Source: Caballeronia catudaia
GTDB taxonomy: Bacteria > Pseudomonadota > Gammaproteobacteria > Burkholderiales > Burkholderiaceae
DNA length: 64,000 nt
NCBI RefSeq assembly: GCF_001544755.2
Contig: NZ_FCOF02000013.1
Coordinates: 62,001-126,000 of the forward strand
Reading direction: 5' to 3'
The notes beneath the pieces were generated by a model, which saw only the letters and a list, made by a program, of their open reading frames with translations, had not been told where the DNA came from and did not search any database. Position 1 is the first letter of the stretch. Each line of letters opens with the position of its first letter. Positions 51,551 through 61,635 of this stretch are shown here, piece by piece. Position numbers and translations under genes: made by a program.

Positions 51551-53179
51551 ATGATCGTTATCCGCTCCGCCCAGCCGCTCGAATGGCGTGAAATCGCCGC
51601 CATCGCCGCCGGCGCTTCCCTCGAACTTTCTCCCGAAGCCGAGGCGCGCATCGCGGCGGCGCGCAGGCTCGTCCACGAAATCGTCACGCGCGGCATCCGG
51701 GCGTACGGCGTCAATACGGGCGTAGGCGCGCTCTGCGATGTCGTCGTGTCGCAGGCGGAGCAGCGCGATCTGTCGCACAACATCCTGATGAGCCATGCGG
51801 TCGGCGTCGGCGCGCCGCTCGGACGTGAAGAGACCCGCGCGATCATCGCCGCCGCCATCAACAACTTCGCGCACGGCCATTCCGGCGTGCGGCTCGAAGT
51901 GGTGCGCACGCTGCTCGCGCTGCTCAACGCGGACTATTTGCCGGAAGTGCCGGCGTTCGGCTCGGTCGGCTATCTGAGTCACATGGCGCATATCGCGCTG
52001 GTGTGCGTGGGCGCGGGCCACGTGCGCGCGGGCGGCGAACGCATGACGGGCGACGAGGCGCTGCGGCGGCTCGGCCTCGAACCGATGACGCTCGAGGCGA
52101 AGGAAGGCCTGAGCCTCGTCAACGGCACGCCGTGCGTGACCGGCCTCGCCGCGCTGGCGATGGCGCGGGCGCAGCGCTTTCTCGACTGGGCCGATGTGGT
52201 GTCGGCGATGAGCTTCGAGAATCTCGGCGGCCAGCTCGATGCGCTCGATCCGCAATCGCTCGCCTTCCGGCGCTCCGAAGGGCTGGCGCTGGTCGGCGCG
52301 CGGCTTCGCGCGGCGCTTTCGGACAGCGGCATCCTCAACGAATCGATCGGGCGGCGCACGCAGGACCCGCTCAGCCTGCGCACGATTCCCCACGTGCACG
52401 GCGCGGCGCGCGATGCGCTGAAGATGACCGCCGAGGTCGTCGATCGCGAACTGGCTTCGATCACCGACAATCCGATCGTCGCGGGCACGCCCGAAGCGCC
52501 GCGCGTGTTTTCGCAGGCGCACGCTGTCGGCGCATCGATGGCGCTCGCGATGGACGGCATCGCCGTCACCATGGCGCAGGTGTCGGCGCTGGCCGAACGC
52601 CGGCTCGACCGCCTCGTGAATCCGCTCGTCAGCGGACTGCCCGCGTTTCTCGCGGAAATCGGCGGCACGCGCTCCGGCTTCATGATCGCGCAGTACACGG
52701 CCGCCTCACTGGTGGCGCAGAACCGGCGCATCGCCGCGCCCGCGAGCCTGGACGGCGGCGTGACCTCGGGATTGCAGGAAGATCACCTGTGTCACGCGAC
52801 GCCCGCCGCGCTGAAGGCGCTCGAAATCATCGAGAACTCGGCGCGCATTCTCGGCATCGAATTGCTCGCCGCGACGCAGGCCTACGATCTTCAGCCGACG
52901 CAGCTCGCGCGCGCACCCTATACTGATTCCTTGCGCGCGAAGGTGCGCGACGTGCTGCCGATCTATCGCGACGACCGGCCGCTCGCAAACGACATGACGT
53001 TCGCATTTCGCATGATCGCGGATGGCGTTCCACCGCCGCTGCCGGGACCGTCGACGAGCACGGGCGGCGCGGACGATCCGCAGTCGTCCGCCGCCGCGCC
53101 CGCGACGGTCACGGCGCAGCGGTGCGCGGAATCCGCCAACGATGCGCTCGCCATGCTGCCGGAAGCGCACGGGCGATAA
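51551..53179 (+). CDS. HAL/PAL-family lyase lacking the MIO tripeptide (HutH-like; candidate hercynine/ergothioneine lyase)
   Basis: 542 residues. The fold is that of histidine ammonia-lyase: YGVNTGVGALCD near the N-terminus, LSLVNGTPC, TQDPLSLR, ITDNPIV and LQEDHLCHATPAAL. In true HutH, GSVG is followed by Ala-Ser-Gly-Asp, which cyclises to the MIO cofactor. Here residues 137-141 read G-S-V-G-Y and run straight into LSHMAHIALVCVGAG, so exactly three residues are missing. The Tyr of QDPY is Leu. It cannot eliminate ammonia by the MIO route. Ergothionases, HAL-fold enzymes that release trimethylamine, are reported to work without MIO, so a trimethyl-histidine substrate is the leading guess. 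Neighbours are a histidine-type importer and hutC. Confidence 0.8.
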   Translation: MIVIRSAQPLEWREIAAIAAGASLELSPEAEARIAAARRLVHEIVTRGIRAYGVNTGVGALCDVVVSQAEQRDLSHNILMSHAVGVGAPLGREETRAIIAAAINNFAHGHSGVRLEVVRTLLALLNADYLPEVPAFGSVGYLSHMAHIALVCVGAGHVRAGGERMTGDEALRRLGLEPMTLEAKEGLSLVNGTPCVTGLAALAMARAQRFLDWADVVSAMSFENLGGQLDALDPQSLAFRRSEGLALVGARLRAALSDSGILNESIGRRTQDPLSLRTIPHVHGAARDALKMTAEVVDRELASITDNPIVAGTPEAPRVFSQAHAVGASMALAMDGIAVTMAQVSALAERRLDRLVNPLVSGLPAFLAEIGGTRSGFMIAQYTAASLVAQNRRIAAPASLDGGVTSGLQEDHLCHATPAALKALEIIENSARILGIELLAATQAYDLQPTQLARAPYTDSLRAKVRDVLPIYRDDRPLANDMTFAFRMIADGVPPPLPGPSTSTGGADDPQSSAAAPATVTAQRCAESANDALAMLPEAHGR

Positions 53180-53228
53180 GGCGGCGAGTCATCGCGTGCA
53201 CGTGCGGCTCCCATACATGGACAGAACA

Positions 53229-53969
53229 ATGAAGACGGACGCGGACGCCACACGAGGATCGGGCACGGTCGAGAACCGCAGAATGCTGCCGGCCTATGAG
53301 CAGATCAAGCGCTATGTCGTCGACCGCATTACCGATGGCACATGGAAGCCCGGCGACACGATTCCATCGGAAACGGAACTGGTGAAGGAATTCGGCGTCT
53401 CGCGCATGACCGCGTCGCGCGCGCTGCGCGAACTCACGGCCGAGCGCGTGCTGACGCGCGTGCAGGGTTCGGGCACGTTCGTCGCGCCGCGCCATTACGA
53501 ATCGACGATACTCGAAGTGCGCAATATCGCCGATGAAATCGCCGCGCGCGGGCATCGACATTCCGCGCGGGTGCTCAGGCTCGAAACGTCCGAAGACGCG
53601 GAAGCGATCGCATCGCTCGATCTCACCGCAGGGCCGGTGTTCCATTCGTGCATCGTGCACTGCGAGGAAGGCACGCCGATCCAGTACGAGGATCGGTACA
53701 CCAATCCGCATCTCTTTCCCGACTACCTGCAGCAGGACTTCACAACCGAAACGCCGAATCACTACATGGTGCGGCTCGCGCCGATCCAGCGCGCGGAGTT
53801 TCGCATCGACGCGCAGAAGCCCAATGCGACCATCCGCAAGCAGCTCGAGATGGAAATCGGCGAGCCGTGTCTGCTGGTGTCGCGCCGCACGTGGGTTGGC
53901 GACGGCGTGGCGACATCAGTGCAGTTGTGGCATCCGTCGTCGCGATTCCATCTGGTCGGGAAGATGTAG
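53229..53969 (+). CDS. hutC: Histidine-utilisation repressor HutC (GntR family)
   Basis: 246 residues from the ATG at 53229; an ATG four codons earlier lacks a ribosome site. The winged helix is IKRYVVDRITDGTWKPGDTIPSETELVKEFGVSRMTASRALRELTAERVLTRVQGSGTFVA, followed by a UTRA effector domain (YEDRYTNPHLFPDYLQQDFTTETPNHYMV). HutC is released by urocanate. Three TGTA-N2-TACA-like sites in this window mark its probable targets, including its own operon. A strong terminator follows. Confidence 0.92.
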   Translation: MKTDADATRGSGTVENRRMLPAYEQIKRYVVDRITDGTWKPGDTIPSETELVKEFGVSRMTASRALRELTAERVLTRVQGSGTFVAPRHYESTILEVRNIADEIAARGHRHSARVLRLETSEDAEAIASLDLTAGPVFHSCIVHCEEGTPIQYEDRYTNPHLFPDYLQQDFTTETPNHYMVRLAPIQRAEFRIDAQKPNATIRKQLEMEIGEPCLLVSRRTWVGDGVATSVQLWHPSSRFHLVGKM

Positions 53970-54009
53970 GGTTCGTCTGACCTGACTAGACAACTTACCG
54001 TTATCACAT

Positions 54010-54043
54010 ACGCGGGTAATCGTTTCCGATTACCCGCGTTTTC
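54010..54043 (+). terminator. Rho-independent terminator after hutC
   Basis: A 13-bp perfect stem (left arm 54010-54022, right arm 54027-54039), TTTC loop and a short T-run. It ends the importer-lyase-hutC unit about 40 bp past its last stop. Confidence 0.8.
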
Positions 54044-54111
54044 GTTCGTGCGCGCCGTAATTCGCACATGCCGTCAGCGTATACCCTGCTGAGACAATTC
54101 GACATTTCCTC

Positions 54112-54123
54112 TTGTATATACAA
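54112..54123. promoter_or_regulatory. HutC-like operator 2 (hutUDIFG unit)
   Basis: TTGTATATACAA is a perfect 12-bp palindrome 90 bp before the hutU ATG. It matches the TGTA-N2-TACA form described for HutC. Confidence 0.7.
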
Positions 54124-54213
54124 CTTGACGTGGCTAAACTGTTTTCACTGCCCGCGATGAACGCGATCGCGCATCGCGGGTCTTCGTCGACAAATCCACC
54201 TTGAGCGAAGCAT

Positions 54214-55902
54214 ATGAATCATCCCAAACACATCGATCCGCGTCTCGACCCGACCCGCACGATCCGTGCGCCGCGCGGCAGCGAAAAAACCTGCAAGACC
54301 TGGATCGCGGAAGCCGCGTACCGGATGATTCAAAATAATCTGGACCCCGAAGTGGCGGAGCATCCGCACGCGCTCGTCGTCTATGGCGGCATCGGCCGCG
54401 CGGCGCGCAACTGGGATTGCTTCGACCAGATTCTGGCGTCGCTCAAGGATCTGGAAGAGAACGAGACGCTCCTGATCCAGTCGGGCAAGCCGGTCGGCGT
54501 GTTCCGCACGCACGCGGATGCGCCGCGCGTGCTGCTCGCCAATTCCAATCTCGTGCCGCACTGGGCGAACTGGGATCATTTCCACGAGCTCGACCGCAAG
54601 GGCCTCATGATGTACGGCCAGATGACGGCGGGAAGCTGGATCTATATCGGCAGCCAGGGCATCGTGCAGGGCACCTACGAGACGTTCTTCTCGGTCGCGA
54701 ACCAGCATTTCAACGGCGATCCGAAGGGCCGCTGGATTCTCACGGGCGGTCTCGGCGGCATGGGCGGCGCGCAGCCGCTGGCCGCGACGATGGCCGGCTT
54801 CTCGATGATCGCCGTCGAATGCGATGAGTCGCGCATCGACTTCCGTCTGAAGACGCGTTACGTCGACAAGAAGGCGAAGACGCTGGACGAAGCGCTCGCC
54901 ATGATCGAAGACGCGAAGAAGAGCGGCACGCCGGTATCGATCGGCTTGCTCGGCAACGCTGCCGATGTCTTCGCGCAACTGGTCGAGCGCAACATCACGC
55001 CGGACTGCGTCACCGACCAGACGAGCGCGCACGACCCGATTCACGGTTACTTGCCGCAAGGCTGGACGGTCGAAGACTGGCGCGAACGGCAGAAGACGGA
55101 CCCGCAAAGCATCGTGACGGCCGCGAAGCAGTCGATGGCGAAGCAGGTGCAGGCGATGCTCACGCTGCAGGAACGCGGCGCGGCCACGCTCGATTACGGC
55201 AACAACATCCGTCAGATGGCGCTCGAAATGGGCGTGAAGAACGCCTTCGATTTCCCCGGTTTCGTGCCGGCGTACATTCGTCCGCTCTTCTGCGAAGGCA
55301 AGGGGCCGTTCCGCTGGGTCGCGCTGTCGGGCGATCCGGAAGACATCTACAAGACCGATGCCAAGGTCAAGGAACTGATTCCCGACGATCCGCATCTGCA
55401 CAACTGGCTCGACATGGCGCGCGAGCGCATCGCGTTCCAGGGCTTGCCGGCGCGCATCTGCTGGGTCGGCGTGAAGGACCGCTATCGTCTGGGGCAGGCG
55501 TTCAACGAAATGGTGAAGAATGGCGAACTGAAAGCGCCGGTCGTCATCGGACGCGATCATCTGGACACCGGCTCCGTCGCCAGCCCGAACCGCGAAACCG
55601 AATCTATGAAGGACGGCTCCGACGCCGTCAGCGACTGGCCGCTGCTCAACGCGCTGCTGAACACGGCAGGCGGCGCGTCGTGGGTATCGCTGCATCACGG
55701 CGGCGGCGTGGGCATGGGCTTCAGCCAGCATTCGGGCGTGGTGATCGTCGCGGACGGCACGGATGCCGCGCACGAGCGTCTTGGCCGCGTGCTCTTCAAC
55801 GATCCGGCGACGGGCGTCATGCGTCATGCCGATGCGGGCTACGAATTGGCGCAGTCGACCGCGCGCGAAGCCGGTCTCAAGCTGCCCATGCTCGGCCGAT
55901 GA
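54214..55902 (+). CDS. hutU: Urocanate hydratase
   Basis: 562 residues, standard length. [15 protein letters not shown] [73 protein letters not shown], the NAD site [15 protein letters not shown] and [17 protein letters not shown] (catalytic Cys region) are all present. It hydrates urocanate to imidazolone propionate with NAD+ as an electrophilic cofactor. The hutD start overlaps its stop. If the upstream lyase makes thiourocanate, a relative of this enzyme would be needed; nothing here departs visibly from true urocanase. Confidence 0.95.
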   Translation: MNHPKHIDPRLDPTRTIRAPRGSEKTCKTWIAEAAYRMIQNNLDPEVAEHPHALVVYGGIGRAARNWDCFDQILASLKDLEENETLLIQSGKPVGVFRTHADAPRVLLANSNLVPHWANWDHFHELDRKGLMMYGQMTAGSWIYIGSQGIVQGTYETFFSVANQHFNGDPKGRWILTGGLGGMGGAQPLAATMAGFSMIAVECDESRIDFRLKTRYVDKKAKTLDEALAMIEDAKKSGTPVSIGLLGNAADVFAQLVERNITPDCVTDQTSAHDPIHGYLPQGWTVEDWRERQKTDPQSIVTAAKQSMAKQVQAMLTLQERGAATLDYGNNIRQMALEMGVKNAFDFPGFVPAYIRPLFCEGKGPFRWVALSGDPEDIYKTDAKVKELIPDDPHLHNWLDMARERIAFQGLPARICWVGVKDRYRLGQAFNEMVKNGELKAPVVIGRDHLDTGSVASPNRETESMKDGSDAVSDWPLLNALLNTAGGASWVSLHHGGGVGMGFSQHSGVVIVADGTDAAHERLGRVLFNDPATGVMRHADAGYELAQSTAREAGLKLPMLGR

Positions 55903-56483
55903 TGGCAGCGTCCGTTACGCTCATTCGCGGCGCGGACCTCGTGGCGTCGCCGTGGAAGAACGGCGGCGGCGTCACGCGCGAAGTCGCCGCGTTTCCCGAA
56001 GGCGCATCGATGGATGCGTTCGCGTGGCGCGTGAGCGTGGCCGATGTCGCGCAGGCGGGGCCGTTCTCGCGCTTTCCCGGCGTCGATCGCACGCTGGTGC
56101 TGCTCGACGGCGCGGGCATGATCCTCGACGAAAGCGCGCAAACGCATGCGCTGATGCAGCCGCTGGATATCGCGCGTTTCGCGGGCGAATCCGCGATCGA
56201 TGCCCGTCTCGTCGACGGCGCGACGCGCGACTTCAATCTCATGGTGCGCCGTGACGCGGCGCGCGGCGCGCTCGACGTGTGGCGCGCGGGCGAAGCGCGT
56301 CGTGTCGAAGCGGACACGGCGCTCTTTTACTGCGCGCAAGGCTCGATGCGCGTGCGCGTGAACGGCGATGAGCCTGTCGCGCTGGAGCAGGGCGACACGC
56401 TGCGCATCGACCACGTCAAAGCGCATATCGCGACGGAAGGGGACGGCGCGTTGCTCGCCATCGCATTGAGGGAAACGCAATGA
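55899..56483 (+). CDS. hutD: HutD family protein
   Basis: 194 residues; the ATGATG at 55899 overlaps the hutU stop. [56 protein letters not shown] and [10 protein letters not shown] are the HutD landmarks of a two-cupin fold. HutD is reported to act as a governor that limits urocanate build-up, but is not an enzyme of the pathway. Overlap with hutI (ATGA) follows. Confidence 0.92.
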   Translation: MMAASVTLIRGADLVASPWKNGGGVTREVAAFPEGASMDAFAWRVSVADVAQAGPFSRFPGVDRTLVLLDGAGMILDESAQTHALMQPLDIARFAGESAIDARLVDGATRDFNLMVRRDAARGALDVWRAGEARRVEADTALFYCAQGSMRVRVNGDEPVALEQGDTLRIDHVKAHIATEGDGALLAIALRETQ

Positions 56484-57703
56484 AGCGCACGCTTTGGCAC
56501 AACCTGAATCTTTGTCCCGAAGGCGATCCCGGCAGCACGATAGATGACGCCGCGATCGCCGTCGAGAACGGCAAGATCGCTTGGCTCGGCGCGCGCGCGC
56601 ACGTGCCGCACGAAATCACGCAATGGCCGCGCGAAGACTTGCATGGCACATGGGTCACGCCCGGTCTGATCGACTGCCACACGCATCTGGTCTATGGCGG
56701 CCAGCGCGCCGACGAGTTCGCGCAGCGTCTCGCGGGCGTGAGCTATGAAGAGATCGCGCGGCAGGGCGGCGGCATCGTCTCGACCGTGCGCGCGACGCGT
56801 GCGGCCGACGAAGCGTCGCTGTTCGCGCAATCCGCCGCGCGCCTCGAAGCGCTGCTCGCGGACGGCGTGACGGCCATCGAAATCAAATCGGGCTACGGCC
56901 TCGATCTGCCGACCGAGCGCAAAATGCTGCGCGTCGCGCGTGCGCTCGGCGAGCGCTATCCCGTCACCGTGCGCACGACGTTTCTCGGCGCGCACGCGTT
57001 GCCGCCCGAGTTCACCGGCCGCGCCGACGACTATATCGACGAAGTGTGCAATCGCATGTTGCCCGCGCTCGCCGACGAAGGCCTCGTCGATGCGGTCGAT
57101 GTGTTCTGCGAGCGCATCGGCTTCACGCTCGCGCAGAGCGAGCGCGTGTTCGAGGCGGCGGCGCAGCGCGGCATCGCCGTGAAGATGCACGCTGAACAAC
57201 TGTCGAACAGCGGCGGCGCGGCGCTGGCGGCGCGCTATCGCGGGCTGTCGGCGGATCATCTGGAATTTCTCGATGAAGCGGGCGTCGCGGCGATGAAGCA
57301 GGCCGGAACCGTCGCGGTGTTGTTGCCGGGCGCGTACTACTTCATCCGCGAGACGCGGCTTCCGCCGCTCGAACTGTTGCGCCGCTACGAAGTGCCCATC
57401 GCCATTTCGACCGACAGCAATCCCGGCACGTCGCCGGTCACGTCGCTGCTGCTCATGATGAACATGGCCACGACGCTGTTCCGCATGACGGTTCCCGAAG
57501 TGCTGCAAGGCGTGACGCGTCACGCGGCGCGCGCCTTCGGCGACGAGCAACGTCACGGCACGCTCGCGGCCGGACGTCCCGCGGACTTCGCGGTGTGGCC
57601 CGTGCAATCGCTCGCGGAACTCGCGTACTGGTTCGGCCGTCCGCTCTGCGCGCGCGTCGTGCGCGGCGGCGAAACCGTCTTCGAACGTCGACTGAACGCA
57701 TGA
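56480..57703 (+). CDS. hutI: Imidazolonepropionase
   Basis: 407 residues of the amidohydrolase fold. Metal ligands sit in [33 protein letters not shown] and [27 protein letters not shown] is the HutI substrate loop. It opens imidazolone propionate to N-formimidoyl-L-glutamate. Translationally coupled to hutD and hutF by 4-nt overlaps. Confidence 0.95.
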   Translation: MKRTLWHNLNLCPEGDPGSTIDDAAIAVENGKIAWLGARAHVPHEITQWPREDLHGTWVTPGLIDCHTHLVYGGQRADEFAQRLAGVSYEEIARQGGGIVSTVRATRAADEASLFAQSAARLEALLADGVTAIEIKSGYGLDLPTERKMLRVARALGERYPVTVRTTFLGAHALPPEFTGRADDYIDEVCNRMLPALADEGLVDAVDVFCERIGFTLAQSERVFEAAAQRGIAVKMHAEQLSNSGGAALAARYRGLSADHLEFLDEAGVAAMKQAGTVAVLLPGAYYFIRETRLPPLELLRRYEVPIAISTDSNPGTSPVTSLLLMMNMATTLFRMTVPEVLQGVTRHAARAFGDEQRHGTLAAGRPADFAVWPVQSLAELAYWFGRPLCARVVRGGETVFERRLNA

Positions 57704-59100
57704 ATACACTTTTTGCCGAACACGCTTATTTGCCCGATGGCTGGCGTCGCAACGTGCTGCTCGAATGGTCTGACGACGGCACGCTGCAACGCGTCACGCC
57801 TGATATCGAGCACGCGCCGCACGGTGTCGCGCGCGCCTCGGGGCCGGTCATCCCCGGTATGCCGAACCTGCATTCGCACGCGTTCCAACGCGCGATGGCG
57901 GGTCTCACCGAATATCGCGCCGCTTTTGCAAACGGCGCAACCGACAGCTTCTGGAGCTGGCGCGATCTGATGTATCGCTTCGCGGCGCGCATTACGCCCG
58001 ACGATCTCGGCGCGATTGCGCGCTGGCTTTACGTCGAAATGCTGAAGGCGGGTTACACGTCCGTCTGCGAGTTCCATTACGTGCATCACGCGCCCGATGG
58101 CCAGCGTTACGGCAATCCGGCGGAACTGGCGGCACGCGTGGTGCAGGCGGCGAGCGAGACGGGCATCGGCATGACGATGCTGCCAGTGCTGTATCAGTAC
58201 AGCGGCTTCGGCGCACAGGCGCCGCGTGACGACCAGCGGCGTTTCATCAATACGCCGGAAGGCTTGCTGCGGATCGTCGACGCGTTGCGCCGCGCGCATC
58301 CCGAACGCGGCGATATGCGTTATGGCGTCGCGCCGCATTCGCTGCGCGCGGTGTCGCAGACGTCGCTGCGTGCGTTGCTCGAAGGACTGGATGCTTCGTC
58401 GGCGGATGCGCCGGTGCATATCCACATCGCCGAGCAGACGGCCGAAGTCGATGCCTGCGTGCAAACCGAAGGCGCGCGGCCCGTGCAATGGCTGCTCGAT
58501 AACTTCGACGTGAACGCGCGCTGGTGCCTCGTGCACGCGACGCACGTCGATGCGAACGAAACCGCCGCGCTCGCCAAAAGCGGCGCGGTGGCCGGCCTGT
58601 GCCTGACGACCGAAGCGAATCTCGGCGACGGCATTTTTCCCGCGCGCGATTATCTCGAAGCGAACGGTGCGTTCGGTGTCGGCTCGGACAGTCATATCGG
58701 CGTGGACTGGCGCTCGGAACTGCGGCTGCTCGAATATGGCCAGCGCCTCGCGCGACGCGAGCGCAACGTGCTGGCCGCGCCGCATCGCCCGATCGTGGCC
58801 GACCGGCTCTTCTCCGCGGCGCTGCAAGGCGGCGCACGCGCGACCGGGCGTGCGGTCGGCACGCTCGAACCCGGCGCACGCGCCGACTGGATCGTGCTCG
58901 ATGCCAATCATCCGAATCTCGCGGAACAGACGCCCGATACGTGGTTGTCGTCCGTCGTGTTCTGCGAGCATGGCGGATCGCCGATTCGCGATGTCTATAC
59001 CGGTGGCGAGCGCGTGGTCGAAGACGGACGTCATCGTGACGAAGCGCGCCTTTACGCGGACTATCGCGCGGCACTCGCGCGCTTGCTGGCCGATTCCTGA
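57700..59100 (+). CDS. hutF: Formimidoylglutamate deiminase
   Basis: 466 residues from the ATG overlapping the hutI stop. The amidohydrolase signatures are [43 protein letters not shown] and [12 protein letters not shown], with [12 protein letters not shown] near the start. It deaminates formimidoylglutamate to N-formylglutamate, committing the operon to the five-step route (HutF-HutG) used in pseudomonads and Burkholderia. Confidence 0.94.
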   Translation: MNTLFAEHAYLPDGWRRNVLLEWSDDGTLQRVTPDIEHAPHGVARASGPVIPGMPNLHSHAFQRAMAGLTEYRAAFANGATDSFWSWRDLMYRFAARITPDDLGAIARWLYVEMLKAGYTSVCEFHYVHHAPDGQRYGNPAELAARVVQAASETGIGMTMLPVLYQYSGFGAQAPRDDQRRFINTPEGLLRIVDALRRAHPERGDMRYGVAPHSLRAVSQTSLRALLEGLDASSADAPVHIHIAEQTAEVDACVQTEGARPVQWLLDNFDVNARWCLVHATHVDANETAALAKSGAVAGLCLTTEANLGDGIFPARDYLEANGAFGVGSDSHIGVDWRSELRLLEYGQRLARRERNVLAAPHRPIVADRLFSAALQGGARATGRAVGTLEPGARADWIVLDANHPNLAEQTPDTWLSSVVFCEHGGSPIRDVYTGGERVVEDGRHRDEARLYADYRAALARLLADS

Positions 59101-59109
59101 ATCCCACAC

Positions 59110-59907
59110 ATGAACGATATCCTCACGCTGGAACGCGGCGATGCGCCGCTCGTCATCTCGATCCCGCATCTCGGAACACACATTCCGGATGCGATGCGCG
59201 ACCGGTACACGGACGTCGCGCTGACCGTGGCCGATACGGACTGGCATCTCGATCGCCTCTATGCGTTCGCGAAGCAGTGGGGCGCGACGGTGATCGGCGC
59301 GCGCGTCTCGCGCTATGTCATCGATCTGAACCGTCCGCCGAACGACGAAAGCCTGTATCCAGGCCAGACGACGACGTCGCTGTGCCCGGCCGAAACGTTT
59401 CGCGGCGAGCCGCTTTATCGCGATGGATGCGCGCCCGATGCGGCCGAACGCCGGCAACGCGTCGAGCGCTTCTGGCAGCCGTATCACCAGACACTCGACG
59501 CGGAGTTGAAGCGTCTGCGCGGCGCGCACGCGAATGTGCTGCTGTGGGAAGCGCATTCGATCGCGAGCGTACTGCCGCGTCTTTTCGAGGACAAGCTGCC
59601 GGATCTGAACATCGGCACGCAGGACGGCCGCACCGCCGATGCGTCGATTCAGGCGCGCGTGGAAAGCGCCGCGCAGGCGAGCGGTTTGACGTGGGTGGCG
59701 AACGGGCGCTTCAAGGGTGGCTATATCACGCGGCATTTCGGCGCGCCGAAGGACGGCGTGCACGCGGTCCAGCTCGAAATGTGCCAGTCCGCGTATATGA
59801 ATGAATCGGCGCCGTTCGATTTCGTCGATGAGCGCGCGGTCAAGGTGGAAGCGGTGCTGCGCGATATGCTGAGCGGCGCGCTCGATGCGGTGAAGGCGAT
59901 CGGCTGA
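59110..59907 (+). CDS. hutG: N-formylglutamate deformylase
   Basis: 265 residues. DAPLVISIPHLGTHIPDAM, TDWHLDRLYAFAKQWGATVIGARVSRYVIDLNRPPND and LLWEAHSIASVLPRLFEDKLPDLNIGT are FGase motifs with zinc-binding His and Glu. It releases formate and L-glutamate. Last gene of hutUDIFG; a bidirectional terminator follows. Confidence 0.94.
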   Translation: MNDILTLERGDAPLVISIPHLGTHIPDAMRDRYTDVALTVADTDWHLDRLYAFAKQWGATVIGARVSRYVIDLNRPPNDESLYPGQTTTSLCPAETFRGEPLYRDGCAPDAAERRQRVERFWQPYHQTLDAELKRLRGAHANVLLWEAHSIASVLPRLFEDKLPDLNIGTQDGRTADASIQARVESAAQASGLTWVANGRFKGGYITRHFGAPKDGVHAVQLEMCQSAYMNESAPFDFVDERAVKVEAVLRDMLSGALDAVKAIG

Positions 59908-59925
59908 ATTCGGATCTCGGTGAAG

Positions 59926-59962
59926 AAACGGCTCCGCATCGAAAGATGCGGAGCCGTTTTTC
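59926..59962. terminator. Bidirectional terminator between hutG and the NCS1 permease
   Basis: A perfect 15-bp stem (arms 59926-59940 and 59945-59959) with a GAAA tetraloop. T-rich sequence follows on the plus strand and A-rich sequence precedes it, so it can stop both convergent units. Confidence 0.9.
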
Positions 59963-59980
59963 TTTGCGATCAGCCCGCGG

Positions 59981-61414
59981 TCACTCTTGCGCGTTCGGCA
60001 GAACCAGCCGTGCGGGATAAGTCCGCGGCGCGCGACGCATCACCGCGTAGTAGACGAGCCCCGGCACGACGAGCCCGATGATCCACGAGATATCCGTGCC
60101 GCCGAGCGCATCGACGAAAGGACCGGTGTAGAAGTGCGTCGAGATGAACGGCATCTGCACGAGCACGCCGAGCGTGTACATCAGAATGGCCTTGCCGTTC
60201 CAGCGGCCGTAGCGTCCGTCCGGGTCCGAAAGGGCGGGCACGTCGTAGCGCGATCGCGTGAAGCAGTAGTAGTCCACCAGATTGATCGCGCTCCACGGCG
60301 TGAAGAACGCGAGCAGAAACAGGATGAACGCGGTGAACTCCTTCAGGAACGCATGACGTCCCGCGAGCGCGACGAGCGTGGAAATGCCCACCATGCCGAT
60401 GACGTACACCAGCCGATGCCGAGTCGAAATGGCCCGTTTCGCCCGGAATGCGCTGACGATCGTCGCCATCGACATGAAGCTGCCGTAGGCGTTGAGCGTC
60501 GTCACGGTCAGCTTGCCGAACGCGATGCTGAAGTAGAGCAGCGCGGCAATGCCGCCGCTCGCGCCCAGTCCGACGATATACGCGACCTCGTGATGAGCGA
60601 ACGCATTGCCGGCGAGCGCGGCGGCGAAGACGCCGAAGACCATCGCGGCCTGCGCGCCGATCACCGAGCCCAGGCCGACCGCCAGAAACGTGCGCATGGA
60701 CGATGTCGAGCGCGGCAGATAGCGCGAATAGTCCGCGACGTACGGTCCGAATGCGATCTGCCACGACGCCGAGAGCGACATCGACAGCAGGAAGCTCGCG
60801 ATCGAGAAGTGGCGGTTGTTCAGCAACGCGCCGATGTCATGCTGCGCGAAAAGCCGCGCAAACATGAAGACGAACGCCGCCACGCCGATGACGCTGGCAA
60901 TGCGCCCGACGAAGTGAATGGCGCGATAGCCGAGCAGCGTCAAGAGCACGATCAGCACGGCGAACGCGCAGATTCCCAGCGTTTCCGGGACGTTCAGCAA
61001 CTGCGCCGCCGCCTGTCCTGCGAGCAGCGTGCCGCTCGCGGAAAAGCCGACATACATCACGCACACGAGCACGATCGGAATGGCCGCGCCGTAGACGCCG
61101 AACTGCACGCGGCTCGAAATCATCTGCGGCAGGCCGAGTTGCGGGCCTTGCGCGCCGTGCAGCGCCATGACGGTCCCGCCGATGAGTTGCCCGAGCAACA
61201 GCGCGATCAGCGACCAGAAGACATCGCCACCGAGCACGACCGCGAGCGCCCCGGTGATGATCGCCGTCACCTGAAGGTTCGCGGACAGCCAAAGCGTGAA
61301 TTGACTATACAGGCTGCCGTGGCGTTCGGCCTCGGGAATGTAGTCGATCGTGCGGGTTTCGAAGACTTCGCGGCCGTCGTTGGCCCGCTTCGCGACGAGT
61401 TCGGGGTTCGCCAT
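59981..61414 (-). CDS. NCS1-family permease (cytosine/purine/allantoin/hydantoin type), hut-associated
   Basis: 477 residues; ATG after GGAGCCACTTTTC. Twelve hydrophobic segments, opening with the NCS1 pattern FTLWLSANLQVTAIITGALAVVLGG, LGQLIGGTVMALHGAQGPQLGLPQMISSRVQFGVYGA and SFLLSMSLSASWQIAFGPYVADYSRYLP. Permeases of this group occur in hut clusters and take up urocanate or imidazole/hydantoin-like compounds. A HutC-like site 53 bp upstream ties it to the regulon. Exact substrate not known. Confidence 0.87.
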   Translation of the reverse strand: MANPELVAKRANDGREVFETRTIDYIPEAERHGSLYSQFTLWLSANLQVTAIITGALAVVLGGDVFWSLIALLLGQLIGGTVMALHGAQGPQLGLPQMISSRVQFGVYGAAIPIVLVCVMYVGFSASGTLLAGQAAAQLLNVPETLGICAFAVLIVLLTLLGYRAIHFVGRIASVIGVAAFVFMFARLFAQHDIGALLNNRHFSIASFLLSMSLSASWQIAFGPYVADYSRYLPRSTSSMRTFLAVGLGSVIGAQAAMVFGVFAAALAGNAFAHHEVAYIVGLGASGGIAALLYFSIAFGKLTVTTLNAYGSFMSMATIVSAFRAKRAISTRHRLVYVIGMVGISTLVALAGRHAFLKEFTAFILFLLAFFTPWSAINLVDYYCFTRSRYDVPALSDPDGRYGRWNGKAILMYTLGVLVQMPFISTHFYTGPFVDALGGTDISWIIGLVVPGLVYYAVMRRAPRTYPARLVLPNAQE

Positions 61415-61466
61415 GAAAAGTGGCTCCGATTGTCAGGTTTCGATGGATGGGTGTCATCGCATCATG

Positions 61467-61478
61467 TTGTATAGACAA
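61467..61478. promoter_or_regulatory. HutC-like operator 3 (NCS1 permease)
   Basis: TTGTATAGACAA, 52 bp before the permease start on the minus strand. It is the exact reverse complement of operator 1. It also faces the divergent catalase-related gene at 61636, 158 bp away. Confidence 0.65.
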
Positions 61479-61635
61479 CCGTGGTTGAATAGGGAGTAAC
61501 CCGTGTGGACGGGCCGTGCCACGAGGCCCAATGCATCGCAATGACGGGGTATCTGCACGTTTGGCCCATTGCTGGCACGATGCCCCTCACGCTGCTAGAT
61601 TACCGTGCACCAGAATCGTTGATCGAGAGACTACG

